From HGM04593 sp045661205 (GTDB lineage Bacteria > Bacteroidota > Bacteroidia > Bacteroidales > Bacteroidaceae): DNA of 64,000 nucleotides. The stretch lies in NCBI GenBank assembly GCA_045661205.1, contig JAZRFE010000042.1, positions 42,361 through 106,360 of the forward strand, given 5' to 3'. A program made the translations under genes and the position numbers. Under the pieces are notes generated by a model. The model was not told the origin of the DNA, did no database searches, and saw only the letters and a list, made by a program, of their open reading frames with translations. Position 1 is the stretch's first letter, and each line of letters opens with the position of its first letter. This document shows, piece by piece, positions 32,712 through 42,191 of the stretch.

Positions 32712-35489
32712 ATGGAAAGAAAATTCAGATTAAATTTCATATTGAAAGCATCGATATTGCTGGCAGCTGTTGCATTCACCATGCGACCGGTTGTAGCATC
32801 ATCGTATATAACCGCCACCCCCACCGAGGCATACTCCGACACCATTGCAGCACAAGACAGCATAGCTGACGACACGATAAAAACCCCTGCCGACTCACTT
32901 TTAAATACCCAAAAGGACACAACCGAAAAGAAAGAGCCGTTGGAAGCACCTGTCTTTTACGAGTCGAATGACTCTATGGTGTGGGTAATGGGCGGAAACG
33001 CCAATCTCTACGGTAAGGGAAAGGTAAAATACGAGAATATAGAGCTTGACGCGAGCGTCATCTCCATGAACATGGACAGCAGTGTCGTGCATGCCTATGG
33101 CGAGAAAGACTCGCTGGGCAATGCCACAGGCCTGCCTGTATTCAAAGATGGTAACACTCCCTATGAGTCGGACAAGATAAAGTACAACTTCAAGACAAAG
33201 AAGGGTGTCATAAATAATGTATACACACAGCAGGGCGACGGCTACATGATGGGATCCACAGCAAAGAAGGACTCCGAAGGAGCGTTCTATCTTCAGCATG
33301 GAAAATATACCACCTGCGACGCCGAACATCCCCACTGGTACATAAACCTTACCCGAGCCAAAGTGCGCCCAAAGAAAGACGCAATCACAGGCCCGGCATA
33401 CTTTGTTGTTGAGGATGTGCCGCTACCTCTGGCTATTCCCTTTGGATTTTTCCCATTCACCGACAGCTACTCATCGGGATTCATCATGCCCTCGTACGGC
33501 GACGATTCGGAGCGTGGATTCTACCTGAAAGACGGTGGTTACTATTTTGCCATAAGCGACAGGATGGACTTCAGAGTAACCGGTGAGCTTTTCACCAAAG
33601 GTTCATGGGGTTTGGCAGCATCTTCGACCTACGCACAAAGATACAAATATTCGGGTAGCTTCAACCTTAACTATCTTGTAACAAAAGAGGGCGAGAGAAA
33701 CCTGCCCGACTACTCGGTGGGCAAAAACTTCAGAATACAGTGGAGCCACAGACAGGATAGAAAGGCAAACCCCAGCAGCAACTTCTCGGCAAGTGTAAAC
33801 TTTGCAACATCGAGCTACGAAAAGTCGAACCTTTACAGCATATACAACCCGATGCTCAGTTCGCAAAGCGTAAGAACATCGAGCGTAAGCTACTCAAAAA
33901 CATTCAACGAAATAGGACTCACCATTTCATCGACAGTCAATGCCTCGCAGAATATAAAGGACTCGACCGTTGCGCTCACTCTCCCCAGCCTTAACATCTC
34001 GCTGGCGAGATTCTACCCCTTCAAACGCAAGAGAAAGATGGGCGAGGACCGTTGGTACGAAAAAATCTCACTCTCGTACAGCGGACAGATGAGCAACAGC
34101 ATCAACACCAAAGAGGACAAGATATTCAAATCGAACATAGTGAAGGATTGGCGCAACGGATTCAAACACAACATCCCCATCAACGCCACATTCCAATTGT
34201 TCGACTATATCAACATCACCCCCAGCTTCAATTACACCGAACGCTGGTACGCATACAAGGTGAACCAGGAGTGGGACGAAAATGCCATGAGAGCTGTGCG
34301 AGATACAGTCTACGGTTTCAACAGGGTATACAACTACAGCATGTCATTGGGCATGAACACAACCCTCTACGGCTTCTACCAGCCCGCAGGATTCATGAAA
34401 AAGAGCCGCGTGCACACAGTGCGCCACGTCTTTAAGCCCACATTGTCATTCAACTACACACCTGACTTTGGAGCTTCGCGTTATGGTTATTACGACACAT
34501 ACACCTACACCGACGAAGATGGTGAGGTACATTTAGTGGAATACTCACCCTACTCTTCATCGCTCTACGGTGTTCCGGGACGCGGAAAGACAGGAAGCAT
34601 CAGTTTCGACGTGAGCAACAACGTGGAAATGAAATGGCGCACAAAAACCGACTCATTGAAAAAGGTAAGCATCATCGACGAATTGGGTGCCAGCCTTTCG
34701 TATAACCTCGCTGCAAAGCAGAAACAGTGGAGTAACCTGAGTACACGCATGCGTCTGAAGCTATCCAAGAACTACACATTCAGTTTGAATGCTTCATGGG
34801 CAACATACGCATACACATTTAATCAGAACGGACAAGTTGTCGAGGGCAACAGAACCGAGTGGTCGTATGGACGTTTCGGACGTTTCCAGGGCATGAGTCA
34901 AAACCTCTCTTACACATTCAACAACAAGACAATCTCAAAAATCAAGACACTGTTGGGAATAAGTGAAAAAGAGGTGCAGGAGGAAAATCCCGAAGAGAAG
35001 TCTCAGGACGAGCTGGCAGCACAGGCGATGGCAAGCAGACAGGCCGCAGCAGCGAGCACAGGTGTCAAACCCGGGGCCAAAGCAAAGGATGCCAACGTAG
35101 ATAACGACGGCTATATGCCCTTCAAAATTCCTTGGAACTTCACCGTTTCGTATGGTATAATAATGTCAGAAAATCGCTCGGCGGAAATAGACATAAAACG
35201 CATGCGCTACCCCTACAAGTTCAATCAGAACATGAACTTCTCGGGTAATATAAGCATCTCTGACGGCTGGAAAATAAACTTCACATCGGGTTACAGTTTC
35301 GAGAACAAAGAGCTGACCACCACCACTATGAATCTTTCGCGCGACCTTCACTGTTTTGAAATGACCTGTGGTATTGTGCTCAGCCCCTACACATCGTTCA
35401 ACTTCAGTTTCCGCGCAACATCACAGATGCTTGCCGATGCCCTCAAATGGGACAAGCGTAACAGCGGTAGCAACATCGAATGGTACTAA
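32712..35489 (+). CDS. lptD: LPS-assembly protein LptD (Bacteroidota type)
   Basis: The protein has 925 residues. After an N-terminal hydrophobic signal-like stretch (to about residue 30) comes an OstA/LptA-like jelly-roll region (MVWVMGGNANLYGKGKVKYENIELDAS), which forms the periplasmic LPS bridge. The barrel then starts around PLPLAIPFGFFPFTDSYSSGFI and runs to the end (many strands, ending in aromatic-rich segments). It inserts LPS in the outer leaflet. Length and domain order fit the LptD_2 type of Bacteroidota. An Ala/Ser-rich insert lies near residues 760-800. A perfect terminator follows. Confidence 0.85.
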   Translation: MERKFRLNFILKASILLAAVAFTMRPVVASSYITATPTEAYSDTIAAQDSIADDTIKTPADSLLNTQKDTTEKKEPLEAPVFYESNDSMVWVMGGNANLYGKGKVKYENIELDASVISMNMDSSVVHAYGEKDSLGNATGLPVFKDGNTPYESDKIKYNFKTKKGVINNVYTQQGDGYMMGSTAKKDSEGAFYLQHGKYTTCDAEHPHWYINLTRAKVRPKKDAITGPAYFVVEDVPLPLAIPFGFFPFTDSYSSGFIMPSYGDDSERGFYLKDGGYYFAISDRMDFRVTGELFTKGSWGLAASSTYAQRYKYSGSFNLNYLVTKEGERNLPDYSVGKNFRIQWSHRQDRKANPSSNFSASVNFATSSYEKSNLYSIYNPMLSSQSVRTSSVSYSKTFNEIGLTISSTVNASQNIKDSTVALTLPSLNISLARFYPFKRKRKMGEDRWYEKISLSYSGQMSNSINTKEDKIFKSNIVKDWRNGFKHNIPINATFQLFDYINITPSFNYTERWYAYKVNQEWDENAMRAVRDTVYGFNRVYNYSMSLGMNTTLYGFYQPAGFMKKSRVHTVRHVFKPTLSFNYTPDFGASRYGYYDTYTYTDEDGEVHLVEYSPYSSSLYGVPGRGKTGSISFDVSNNVEMKWRTKTDSLKKVSIIDELGASLSYNLAAKQKQWSNLSTRMRLKLSKNYTFSLNASWATYAYTFNQNGQVVEGNRTEWSYGRFGRFQGMSQNLSYTFNNKTISKIKTLLGISEKEVQEENPEEKSQDELAAQAMASRQAAAASTGVKPGAKAKDANVDNDGYMPFKIPWNFTVSYGIIMSENRSAEIDIKRMRYPYKFNQNMNFSGNISISDGWKINFTSGYSFENKELTTTTMNLSRDLHCFEMTCGIVLSPYTSFNFSFRATSQMLADALKWDKRNSGSNIEWY

Positions 35490-35505
35490 AAACAAGAACA
35501 ATATA

Positions 35506-35551
35506 AAAAGCAAGAGGCTTTAAAGTCACCTTTAAAGCCTCTTGCTTTTTT
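35506..35551. terminator. Bidirectional terminator between lptD and the GH35-like gene
   Basis: Two arms of 20 bases (35506-35525 and 35530-35549) pair perfectly around a TCAC loop, with T/A runs at both ends. It ends both converging genes. Confidence 0.93.
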
Positions 35552-35563
35552 ATTATAGCCTTA

Positions 35564-37414
35564 TTACATCTGAGTAAAATCTATTCCGAGAACAGCCGCC
35601 TTTGAAGGGCCTATCCAATCGACAATGACAAGTTCGTTGGCGCTGTCTTTAACCCAACAGTCGGGAATATAAAGTGCTGTCTGGGGACCACTGTTCCAGA
35701 AACGACCGAGAGGCTTGCCGTTAAGCCACACCTCGCCCTTGCCCCAATCGCCCATATAAAGATAGATATCACCGTCGCGCAGTTTGTTGAAAGTGGCACG
35801 ATAGTAACCGGGGGCATGAGAGTCGGAGATATTCTTGTACTCTTTGGAGGTTGCAAAAGCATAATCGGTAGGCAAGGGGTATATCTTCCAATCGGAGAGT
35901 TTTTTTGCTGGCTCGTCTCCATTCAAAAGTTCAACCTCTTTTGTGAGTCCCTTGCAATCCTTGTACCCCATGACATCACCCACGCGACCGGTAGCATCGA
36001 CAAGAACATCCAATTTCGCGCCGGCAGGGAGTGCGGGAACTGCAACCTCGGCATCCTCGCCATTGCGTCTGTCGACGGTAGCAACAAGTACACCATCGAT
36101 AAATAGCTGAGCGTAGTCGTGCACACCCTTCAGCATGATTTTTGCACCTTCGACAGTTGCCGGCAGCTCAGTTGAATAGAGCATAGCACCACTTGCCACA
36201 TTGCATTTCTCCATTGTCATCACACCCTTCGACTCAATGGGTGAGGGAAGATTTTCAAACAGAGGTGCTACGTCAGTAACCCGAACTTCGGGGAAAGTTG
36301 CAAGAAAAGCGACAGGGATAGAGACATTTTCCATGTCATCACCCTCACGAAGATAAGCATACAGTATCTGTAAAAATCTTTTATAATTATTCTTGTCAAC
36401 ACCACCCCACAATTTCAAAAGGCCATCAACATTGTGAGCGGTAGTATAGGGTTTGTAAACGCCAGCAGCCATGGAGGCACCCGAAGTTGCACCATAGGAA
36501 TTGCCGGCAACCACTCCGTTTATACTGAAGTGCGTGCCACGTTTAAGCAGTTCATAAGTGCGCATGAAGGATTTGTTCCATGTGCGCTCGGCAGGTTCAC
36601 CGCCCCAAACAGCTTTGTAATCTCCTATTATCGACGAACACACCTGCGGAGCATCGTAACGGAATTTCGTTACGCCAATGAAATTTCCCTCGGCCGGGGC
36701 CTTTGTATCGATATCCAAAGAGAAATATGCGTCGCTTATCGAGGTTTTGATATATGTATCTTTTGTAGCTGCCGTGAAAGTAACAACATTGTCAAAACCC
36801 GATTTTTTTGCACAGTCGAGAAGAGCCTTCAGATAGTTCTTGTCATCGCCGGTGAGCCCTTGAGCCTCTTCTATCTGCAACATGGCAATATTACCGCCAT
36901 TATTGACAAGAGAGCCGGAAAGTTCTTTGCCCAAAGCAGCAAAATAACGCTCCACACGCTGCATAAACGGCTTTTGCACCGAGCGCAACACAATACCGTC
37001 GTATTTCAACAGCCACCAGGGAAGTCCGCCCATGTCCCATTCGGCACCGACATAAGGCCCTATGTGCAACCACACCAAAAGCCCTTTATCCTGTGCAATG
37101 CGACAGAAACTTTTCACATCGTTCATTCCCGAGAAGTCGAATGTACCCTCTTGAGGTTCGTGGAGCATCCAGGGAACTTTCACCGTTACAGTGTTCACTC
37201 CCATGGTGGATAGAGTTTCGAGCCTATCCTCCCAATATTCACGTGGTAAACGTGCATAATCAATCTCGGCAGAGGCTATAAGATAGGGTTTGCCATCCAT
37301 TTTCACCACTCCGCTCTCCACCTGAAAAGAGTGCTTTTCGTTACCGCATGCACCCAAGGTGACAGCGGTAACGAAAAGCACAATAATGTATAGACAAATA
37401 CTTAATTTCTTCAC
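35564..37414 (-). CDS. GH35-like beta-galactosidase lipoprotein, catalytic residues apparently lost
   Basis: The protein has 616 residues with a lipobox TLGAC (Cys23). The GH35 barrel is evident (VNTVTVKVPWMLHEPQEG, IGPYVGAEWDMGGLPWWLL, and a C-terminal domain with GEVWLNGKPLGRFW). The acid/base motif NEYG is replaced by IEEAQG (181-186). The nucleophile region, normally TEFW about ten residues before WGG, reads SSIIGDYKAVWGG (260-272) without Glu. So both catalytic glutamates seem absent, and it may bind rather than cut galactosides. It is the last gene of a leftward group, 9 bases after the NagB/PIG-L gene, and the pair may be co-transcribed. Confidence 0.75.
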   Translation of the reverse strand: MKKLSICLYIIVLFVTAVTLGACGNEKHSFQVESGVVKMDGKPYLIASAEIDYARLPREYWEDRLETLSTMGVNTVTVKVPWMLHEPQEGTFDFSGMNDVKSFCRIAQDKGLLVWLHIGPYVGAEWDMGGLPWWLLKYDGIVLRSVQKPFMQRVERYFAALGKELSGSLVNNGGNIAMLQIEEAQGLTGDDKNYLKALLDCAKKSGFDNVVTFTAATKDTYIKTSISDAYFSLDIDTKAPAEGNFIGVTKFRYDAPQVCSSIIGDYKAVWGGEPAERTWNKSFMRTYELLKRGTHFSINGVVAGNSYGATSGASMAAGVYKPYTTAHNVDGLLKLWGGVDKNNYKRFLQILYAYLREGDDMENVSIPVAFLATFPEVRVTDVAPLFENLPSPIESKGVMTMEKCNVASGAMLYSTELPATVEGAKIMLKGVHDYAQLFIDGVLVATVDRRNGEDAEVAVPALPAGAKLDVLVDATGRVGDVMGYKDCKGLTKEVELLNGDEPAKKLSDWKIYPLPTDYAFATSKEYKNISDSHAPGYYRATFNKLRDGDIYLYMGDWGKGEVWLNGKPLGRFWNSGPQTALYIPDCWVKDSANELVIVDWIGPSKAAVLGIDFTQM

Positions 37415-37423
37415 TCTTATTCA

Positions 37424-39346
37424 CTAACAAAGTTTCACAAAAAGCTCGATAGCTTGATATTCGGGAAGACCTATCTTATCGAAGATATGAGCTGTATTTT
37501 GCATGCGCTCCTCGGCACGCTCCCAGAACTCACGCGAATCCTCGCCGGGGAAAGGTACAATGTCTTTCTGAGAGAGGTGACGGAAGATGGCATGACGTTT
37601 TCTTATCATTTCGGCGGGGCTCAAAGGTACAGCCATGTCTGCCACCGACAAATCCCACTCCTGCCATGCTCCTCGATAGAGCCAGATGTGGCACTCTTTT
37701 GCCCACTCTTCGTTTTTTAATCTTTCAAAAGCACGCAGAACAGCCTCTACACATATACGGTGTGTGCCATGAGGATCGGTGAGGTCACCGGCTGCATATA
37801 TCTGATGGGGCTTTACTTTCTGCATAAGTTCAACGACAATATCAATATCCTTTTCGGTGAGCTCGCCTTTTTTAATACCGCCTGTCTCGTAGAAGGGCAG
37901 GTTGAGAAAATGGGCATTGGTTCTGTCGTCGAGACCCAACGTGCGGCATGCGGCGCGAGCCTCAGCACGTCTGATGGCACCTTTGAGGTCGAGCAGACGA
38001 CGCGGTTCGGGCATTCCCGGCTTTTTAGTCTCTATTATAGCTTTTATTTCGTCGTAAATGTTGCCAAAGCCCATTTCGCGAGCTGTGTCGATATTCTGCA
38101 ACACCACATCGTCATAAACAGCCACGTTACCCGAAGTCTCATATGCAACATGCACATCGTGTCCCTGCTGAACAAGACGATTGAAAGTTCCTCCCATAGA
38201 GATTACATCATCATCGGGATGGGGAGAGAAGATGATTACTCGCTTGGGATAGGGGTTGGAGGGTACAGGACGTGTTGAGTCATCTGCACCGGGCTTTCCA
38301 CCGGGCCAGCCCGAAATTATATGTTGTATATCGTTGAATACAGCGATATTTATATCATCATAGGAGCCTACTCGTTCGAGCAGGTCGCTTAATGAGTTTT
38401 TCACATAGTCCTGGTTGGTGAGCTTCAGGATGGGCTTGTCCACTGTCTCGCACAACCAAAGAACGGCTTTTCTTATCAATTTGGGCGACCACTCTACGGG
38501 AGGAGCAATCAACCAAGGCATTTTCACGCGGGTAAGTTCCTGGGCTGCATTCTCATCTATTATCGCCTGAATATTGTCGTGTCCCTGCAAACAGGTTACG
38601 GGAATATTCTCATTCTCGACACCCTCGATGAGGTTGTATGCGACCTTTGCTTTGTCCTCGCCCCATATTATAAGCACCACGCTTTTTGCCTTCATTATTG
38701 TGTCAAGGCCCATGGTGAGAGCCATCTTGGGCACTTCGTTGGGATTGGAGAAGAACGCGGTTTGTGTCTTGCGCGAGTTGTAGCTAAGCTGTACACGACG
38801 TGTGGTGGACTTTGCATAGGTTCCGGGCTCGTTGAATCCCACCTGTCCAAGCTCGCCAACACCCATTATCATGAGGTCTATCTTACCGCTTGTCTCACTC
38901 TCTATCTTCTCGCAATAGGCATTTATCGATTCGGCGGGTATGGTGGCATCGGGGAAGTGCACACTCCCGGGGGCAATATCCACAAAATTCAGAAACTCCT
39001 CGTGTATTCTGTAGTTGCGGCTCTGAGGAGAGTTGGGCTGCATGGGGTAAAATTCATCGAGACTGTAAACCTCGACATTCTTGAAGCTCACCTCGCCGTT
39101 CTTGTACATTTTCACCAACTCTTTATAGAGTCCTAAAGGCGAACGACCGGTGGAGAGTCCCAATACAAATTTCGACTCACCTTTGTGTTCGTTTATCGCT
39201 TTTACGACAAGCGATGCGGCATATTTTGCGCCCTCGACTTCTGTCGGGTATATACTTGTAGGAACTTTCTCGTATCTGCATATGCTGTCAACCGATACCG
39301 ATGCAGACAATTCGCCAATTTTGGGTAATACAAATTTACTTTCCAT
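37424..39346 (-). CDS. NagB-like (glucosamine-6-phosphate deaminase) and PIG-L deacetylase fusion
   Basis: The protein has 640 residues. The N-terminal half (about 1-345) is NagB-like (VLGLSTGRSPLGLY, SLDEFYPM near 96). The usual GIGxDGHIAFNEP segment reads GVGELGQVGFNEP (162-174), so the catalytic Asp and His of E. coli NagB are replaced by Leu and Gln. The C-terminal half (from about 365) is a PIG-L/LmbE-type deacetylase with HPDDD (376-380) and, later, DPHGTHR. This fusion is usual in Bacteroidales and often called NagB. It probably acts on amino-sugar phosphates, but a classical deaminase role is uncertain. It precedes the GH35-like gene by 9 bases. Confidence 0.82.
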   Translation of the reverse strand: MESKFVLPKIGELSASVSVDSICRYEKVPTSIYPTEVEGAKYAASLVVKAINEHKGESKFVLGLSTGRSPLGLYKELVKMYKNGEVSFKNVEVYSLDEFYPMQPNSPQSRNYRIHEEFLNFVDIAPGSVHFPDATIPAESINAYCEKIESETSGKIDLMIMGVGELGQVGFNEPGTYAKSTTRRVQLSYNSRKTQTAFFSNPNEVPKMALTMGLDTIMKAKSVVLIIWGEDKAKVAYNLIEGVENENIPVTCLQGHDNIQAIIDENAAQELTRVKMPWLIAPPVEWSPKLIRKAVLWLCETVDKPILKLTNQDYVKNSLSDLLERVGSYDDINIAVFNDIQHIISGWPGGKPGADDSTRPVPSNPYPKRVIIFSPHPDDDVISMGGTFNRLVQQGHDVHVAYETSGNVAVYDDVVLQNIDTAREMGFGNIYDEIKAIIETKKPGMPEPRRLLDLKGAIRRAEARAACRTLGLDDRTNAHFLNLPFYETGGIKKGELTEKDIDIVVELMQKVKPHQIYAAGDLTDPHGTHRICVEAVLRAFERLKNEEWAKECHIWLYRGAWQEWDLSVADMAVPLSPAEMIRKRHAIFRHLSQKDIVPFPGEDSREFWERAEERMQNTAHIFDKIGLPEYQAIELFVKLC

Positions 39347-39422
39347 AATATATATATTTATATGTTCAGACGCTCTCTTTCACTGCGACAAGCGTCTTTT
39401 CGTTTTACAAATCACCGAAGTT

Positions 39423-41936
39423 CTATCGTACCGGCTTAAGATATATTCTCTTGCCGTTTACTATTATAACACCGCGCGGTGCCAAGGGGTATATATTCTC
39501 GCCGATGCCTACATTTATCTCACCGGCAAGTGTACCGTCTACGCGATATATGCCGAGAGTGGTCTCTACGGTAGACTCCACAGCGAGTGCTCCGCCCTTT
39601 ACCGAGACAATAATGCCGTTGCTTGTTTCGAGATTGTCGTTCCACTCGGGAGCATCAATATCTTCGATACCTGTGGGCACTGTGAGGTTCTCGTATATAT
39701 ACTGCACTCTGTTTTTTATCCATCTCTTGAACGACTCGAAATATGAAGCATAACCGCTGTTCGGCCATCCGCTCTGAACATTGTGGGCGAACGAAGGTTC
39801 GGCGAATGCATAGTAGTCGTCCATCCAATTCAACAGTTCTTCCACTCCATCGTTCTCTACAAATTTCACCCACACCTTGTAGTAGGCCTCGATAACCTCT
39901 TCGTTAGACATCATAGCAGTGAAGAAGTTGGCACCTACGCCATTCATCGCACCAATTGTTTTGTATGAATAGTCCTTGAAATAAGAGTGATACAATTCAT
40001 AGCCGAAGCCCCAATCGTAATCCCATCCAGGTCCCCAAATATATCTATCTGTACCGGTCGGTTTGTAGAGGAAGGTACTTTTGGGGTGATTAAGCTCGGT
40101 GTTTCCACAAAGATCGTTCATAAACATAAAGATGGCAAAGGTGTCGACACTTAAATGTGGCACTATTGTTCGTTTGAGCTTCAGATCCCTCTCAAATGCA
40201 TCCCAATCATTTTTCACATCGGCGATGGTTATAGGGCAGCCCTCTTCGGAAAAATCGGGGTTCTTTATATTTATTGGAAGGGCGTATTGATACGAGTAGA
40301 ATTTATATTTCTCGTCGTAATACGTGTCGAGCTCGAGCAACAGCGAGAAGTCGTCTTCGTCGATACAGTTATTGTGTATTCCCACATGCTCGGTAAGAGC
40401 GTATGCACCTTTGTAAGCGCCGTTTACATAAAGCTCAATGGGGATGCTGTGAGGCTGATAGGGAGCATTCATTATGCGGCCGGCCTTAAAGATGGTGGCA
40501 TTCATCATTTCGGTAACATCCTGATAGTTGGCCATAAGATTCCAACGCTTACCCTTTTTGAGGCCACACAATTTTGTCTTTTCGGCAAACTTTATCGTAT
40601 AGGGTTTTTTGGGCGCGCCCCATGTACTGTTTCCGCGACCTTTTATCTGAATGGAATCTTCGACCGACTCATACATTCCGTTGCCGCTGAGGGTAAACTT
40701 GGCATTGAGCCATCTGTCTTTACTGGTAACATTGACACCACCGTCGATATCCACATCTATGCGAGGCACCTGAGCTTTGTCAGCGCGGAATGTGAGGTCT
40801 ACCTTATATTCACGACCGAGTGGACGCTCGAAGTATTGATAATAATCGACAGGAGGATTGAGAGCCTTTTCGTTGAGTTCGAAGATTTTAAACTCGGCAA
40901 GGCATAGGTAGTTTTTATAGTTGCTCTTGGTACACTCTATTCTGATGTACTTCACACGACGCTTAGGATCCATGATGGGTGAGAGGAATGTGGCATTTTG
41001 ACCTACCTCGGGAATACCATCATTGACATCGAAAGAATCAACCGGCACCCACACCTTATTATTGGTACTTGTATATACCTTGAAGGCCAAAGGCTGACGC
41101 TGATCGGTGTCGGGGCGCGTCATATAATAGAACGAAAAATATCTTACATACTTGGGGAGTACGACATCAACATATATACACGAGTCGAGAGGTATTGGCT
41201 CGTATGTACCCCTGTCGGCCGAGCTTGTACAGTGAAAGAAGGTTCCGGGGTTGTTATCTATCATTTTATCCAGACTATGGCTGGTGATGGTTGGAGCATT
41301 GGTAGAAAGCATATCCACTGTCAGGGGCACCTCGACTATGGAGTCTGCATCATAAACTGTCTTCACAAATGCTCTGTCGAGGATGGTGCCGGGGGTGCTG
41401 TCGGTTACTGTATAGATGACCTGCTTGTCGAAACGCACACGAGAAGTGCGTGTCTGCTGCAACACCGAATCGACATAGACCAATGCGGGCTTGTTTGTCT
41501 CGAACGAAGGACGAAGATCCTTGCCGAGCATACTGCCCATGTCTCCGTAGATGCGATTGCCGCTGATAACGCAATAAACATCGTTGTCGAGGTCGCCGTT
41601 GTACTTGTTGTTTATTTTAAAACTTGTAAACTTGGGTGTATCGCGAGGAATACGCGAGACAGAATCGACATCAATCTTCATAAAAGAGATGAGGCTGTCG
41701 TTGAGCAATGTGAAGTTGATTTTGTAGTTTGTCTGCTCATAGCTCTTCACCAAAGAATCGGGAAGAGCATAAATTCCCTCGCCGGTGTTGCGATATACGT
41801 AATACACCGAATCGCCGGCCGAAATCTGAGCCTTTGCACCACAAAAGCCACACAAAAGTACCACTAGCAAAACAGTCGCCTTGAGACTGATTTTTTTACA
41901 TGCACCGCAGATTGTTACAAGAATATCACTTTTCAT
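39423..41936 (-). CDS. CotH kinase-family surface protein with a discoidin domain
   Basis: About 837 residues. The ATG at 41936 follows an A-rich leader (an ATG at 41954 adds six residues). A signal peptide is followed by an immunoglobulin-like stretch, then a discoidin (F5/8 type C)-like region around residues 205-355. The CotH domain follows, with RGNSTWG, NDLCGNTE and GWDYDWGFG, the acidic residues of the CotH kinase site. The C-terminus (SNGIIVSVKGGALAVES to the basic end) resembles a T9SS type-A sorting tail. CotH in Bacillus is a protein kinase of spore coats. The target here is unknown. Confidence 0.8.
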   Translation of the reverse strand: MKSDILVTICGACKKISLKATVLLVVLLCGFCGAKAQISAGDSVYYVYRNTGEGIYALPDSLVKSYEQTNYKINFTLLNDSLISFMKIDVDSVSRIPRDTPKFTSFKINNKYNGDLDNDVYCVISGNRIYGDMGSMLGKDLRPSFETNKPALVYVDSVLQQTRTSRVRFDKQVIYTVTDSTPGTILDRAFVKTVYDADSIVEVPLTVDMLSTNAPTITSHSLDKMIDNNPGTFFHCTSSADRGTYEPIPLDSCIYVDVVLPKYVRYFSFYYMTRPDTDQRQPLAFKVYTSTNNKVWVPVDSFDVNDGIPEVGQNATFLSPIMDPKRRVKYIRIECTKSNYKNYLCLAEFKIFELNEKALNPPVDYYQYFERPLGREYKVDLTFRADKAQVPRIDVDIDGGVNVTSKDRWLNAKFTLSGNGMYESVEDSIQIKGRGNSTWGAPKKPYTIKFAEKTKLCGLKKGKRWNLMANYQDVTEMMNATIFKAGRIMNAPYQPHSIPIELYVNGAYKGAYALTEHVGIHNNCIDEDDFSLLLELDTYYDEKYKFYSYQYALPINIKNPDFSEEGCPITIADVKNDWDAFERDLKLKRTIVPHLSVDTFAIFMFMNDLCGNTELNHPKSTFLYKPTGTDRYIWGPGWDYDWGFGYELYHSYFKDYSYKTIGAMNGVGANFFTAMMSNEEVIEAYYKVWVKFVENDGVEELLNWMDDYYAFAEPSFAHNVQSGWPNSGYASYFESFKRWIKNRVQYIYENLTVPTGIEDIDAPEWNDNLETSNGIIVSVKGGALAVESTVETTLGIYRVDGTLAGEINVGIGENIYPLAPRGVIIVNGKRIYLKPVR

Positions 41937-42130
41937 TTTGTATGTATTTGTCATTCAATAAGTTGAGCACACATCCAAACACCTAGCCACACAAGGTAGA
42001 CACAGCACCCCTAACTAATCGACAAAATTACACATTTAACAGCAAATATGAAATTAAGTAAACTTAATTTATGTTATATCCAAAATATTTTTATTTCGGA
42101 CAAAATTTCAAAGAACAGCCATGTACGCCA

Positions 42131-42171
42131 TAAAACAACATCGGTAGCAAGGCGCGCCTCGCTACCGATGT
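42131..42171 (-). terminator. Terminator after the ROK-kinase gene
   Basis: A long palindrome (42138-42148 with 42161-42171, and an inner AGGCGCGCCT) with one mismatch lies about 20 bases past the stop codon. On the minus strand TGTTTTAT follows. Confidence 0.75.
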
Positions 42172-42191
42172 GTAATATTGTTAGAAAAAAT

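Noticed and set aside
36434..37213. A 259-residue plus-strand open frame opposite the GH35-like gene
   Set aside because: It is fully inside a gene with clear family motifs on the other strand, and it has no signal, domain or promoter.
39361..39410. Possible terminator between the CotH and NagB/PIG-L genes (AGACGC with GCGTCT)
   Set aside because: The stem is only 6 pairs with an 18-base loop and no T-run on the minus strand, so I do not list it.
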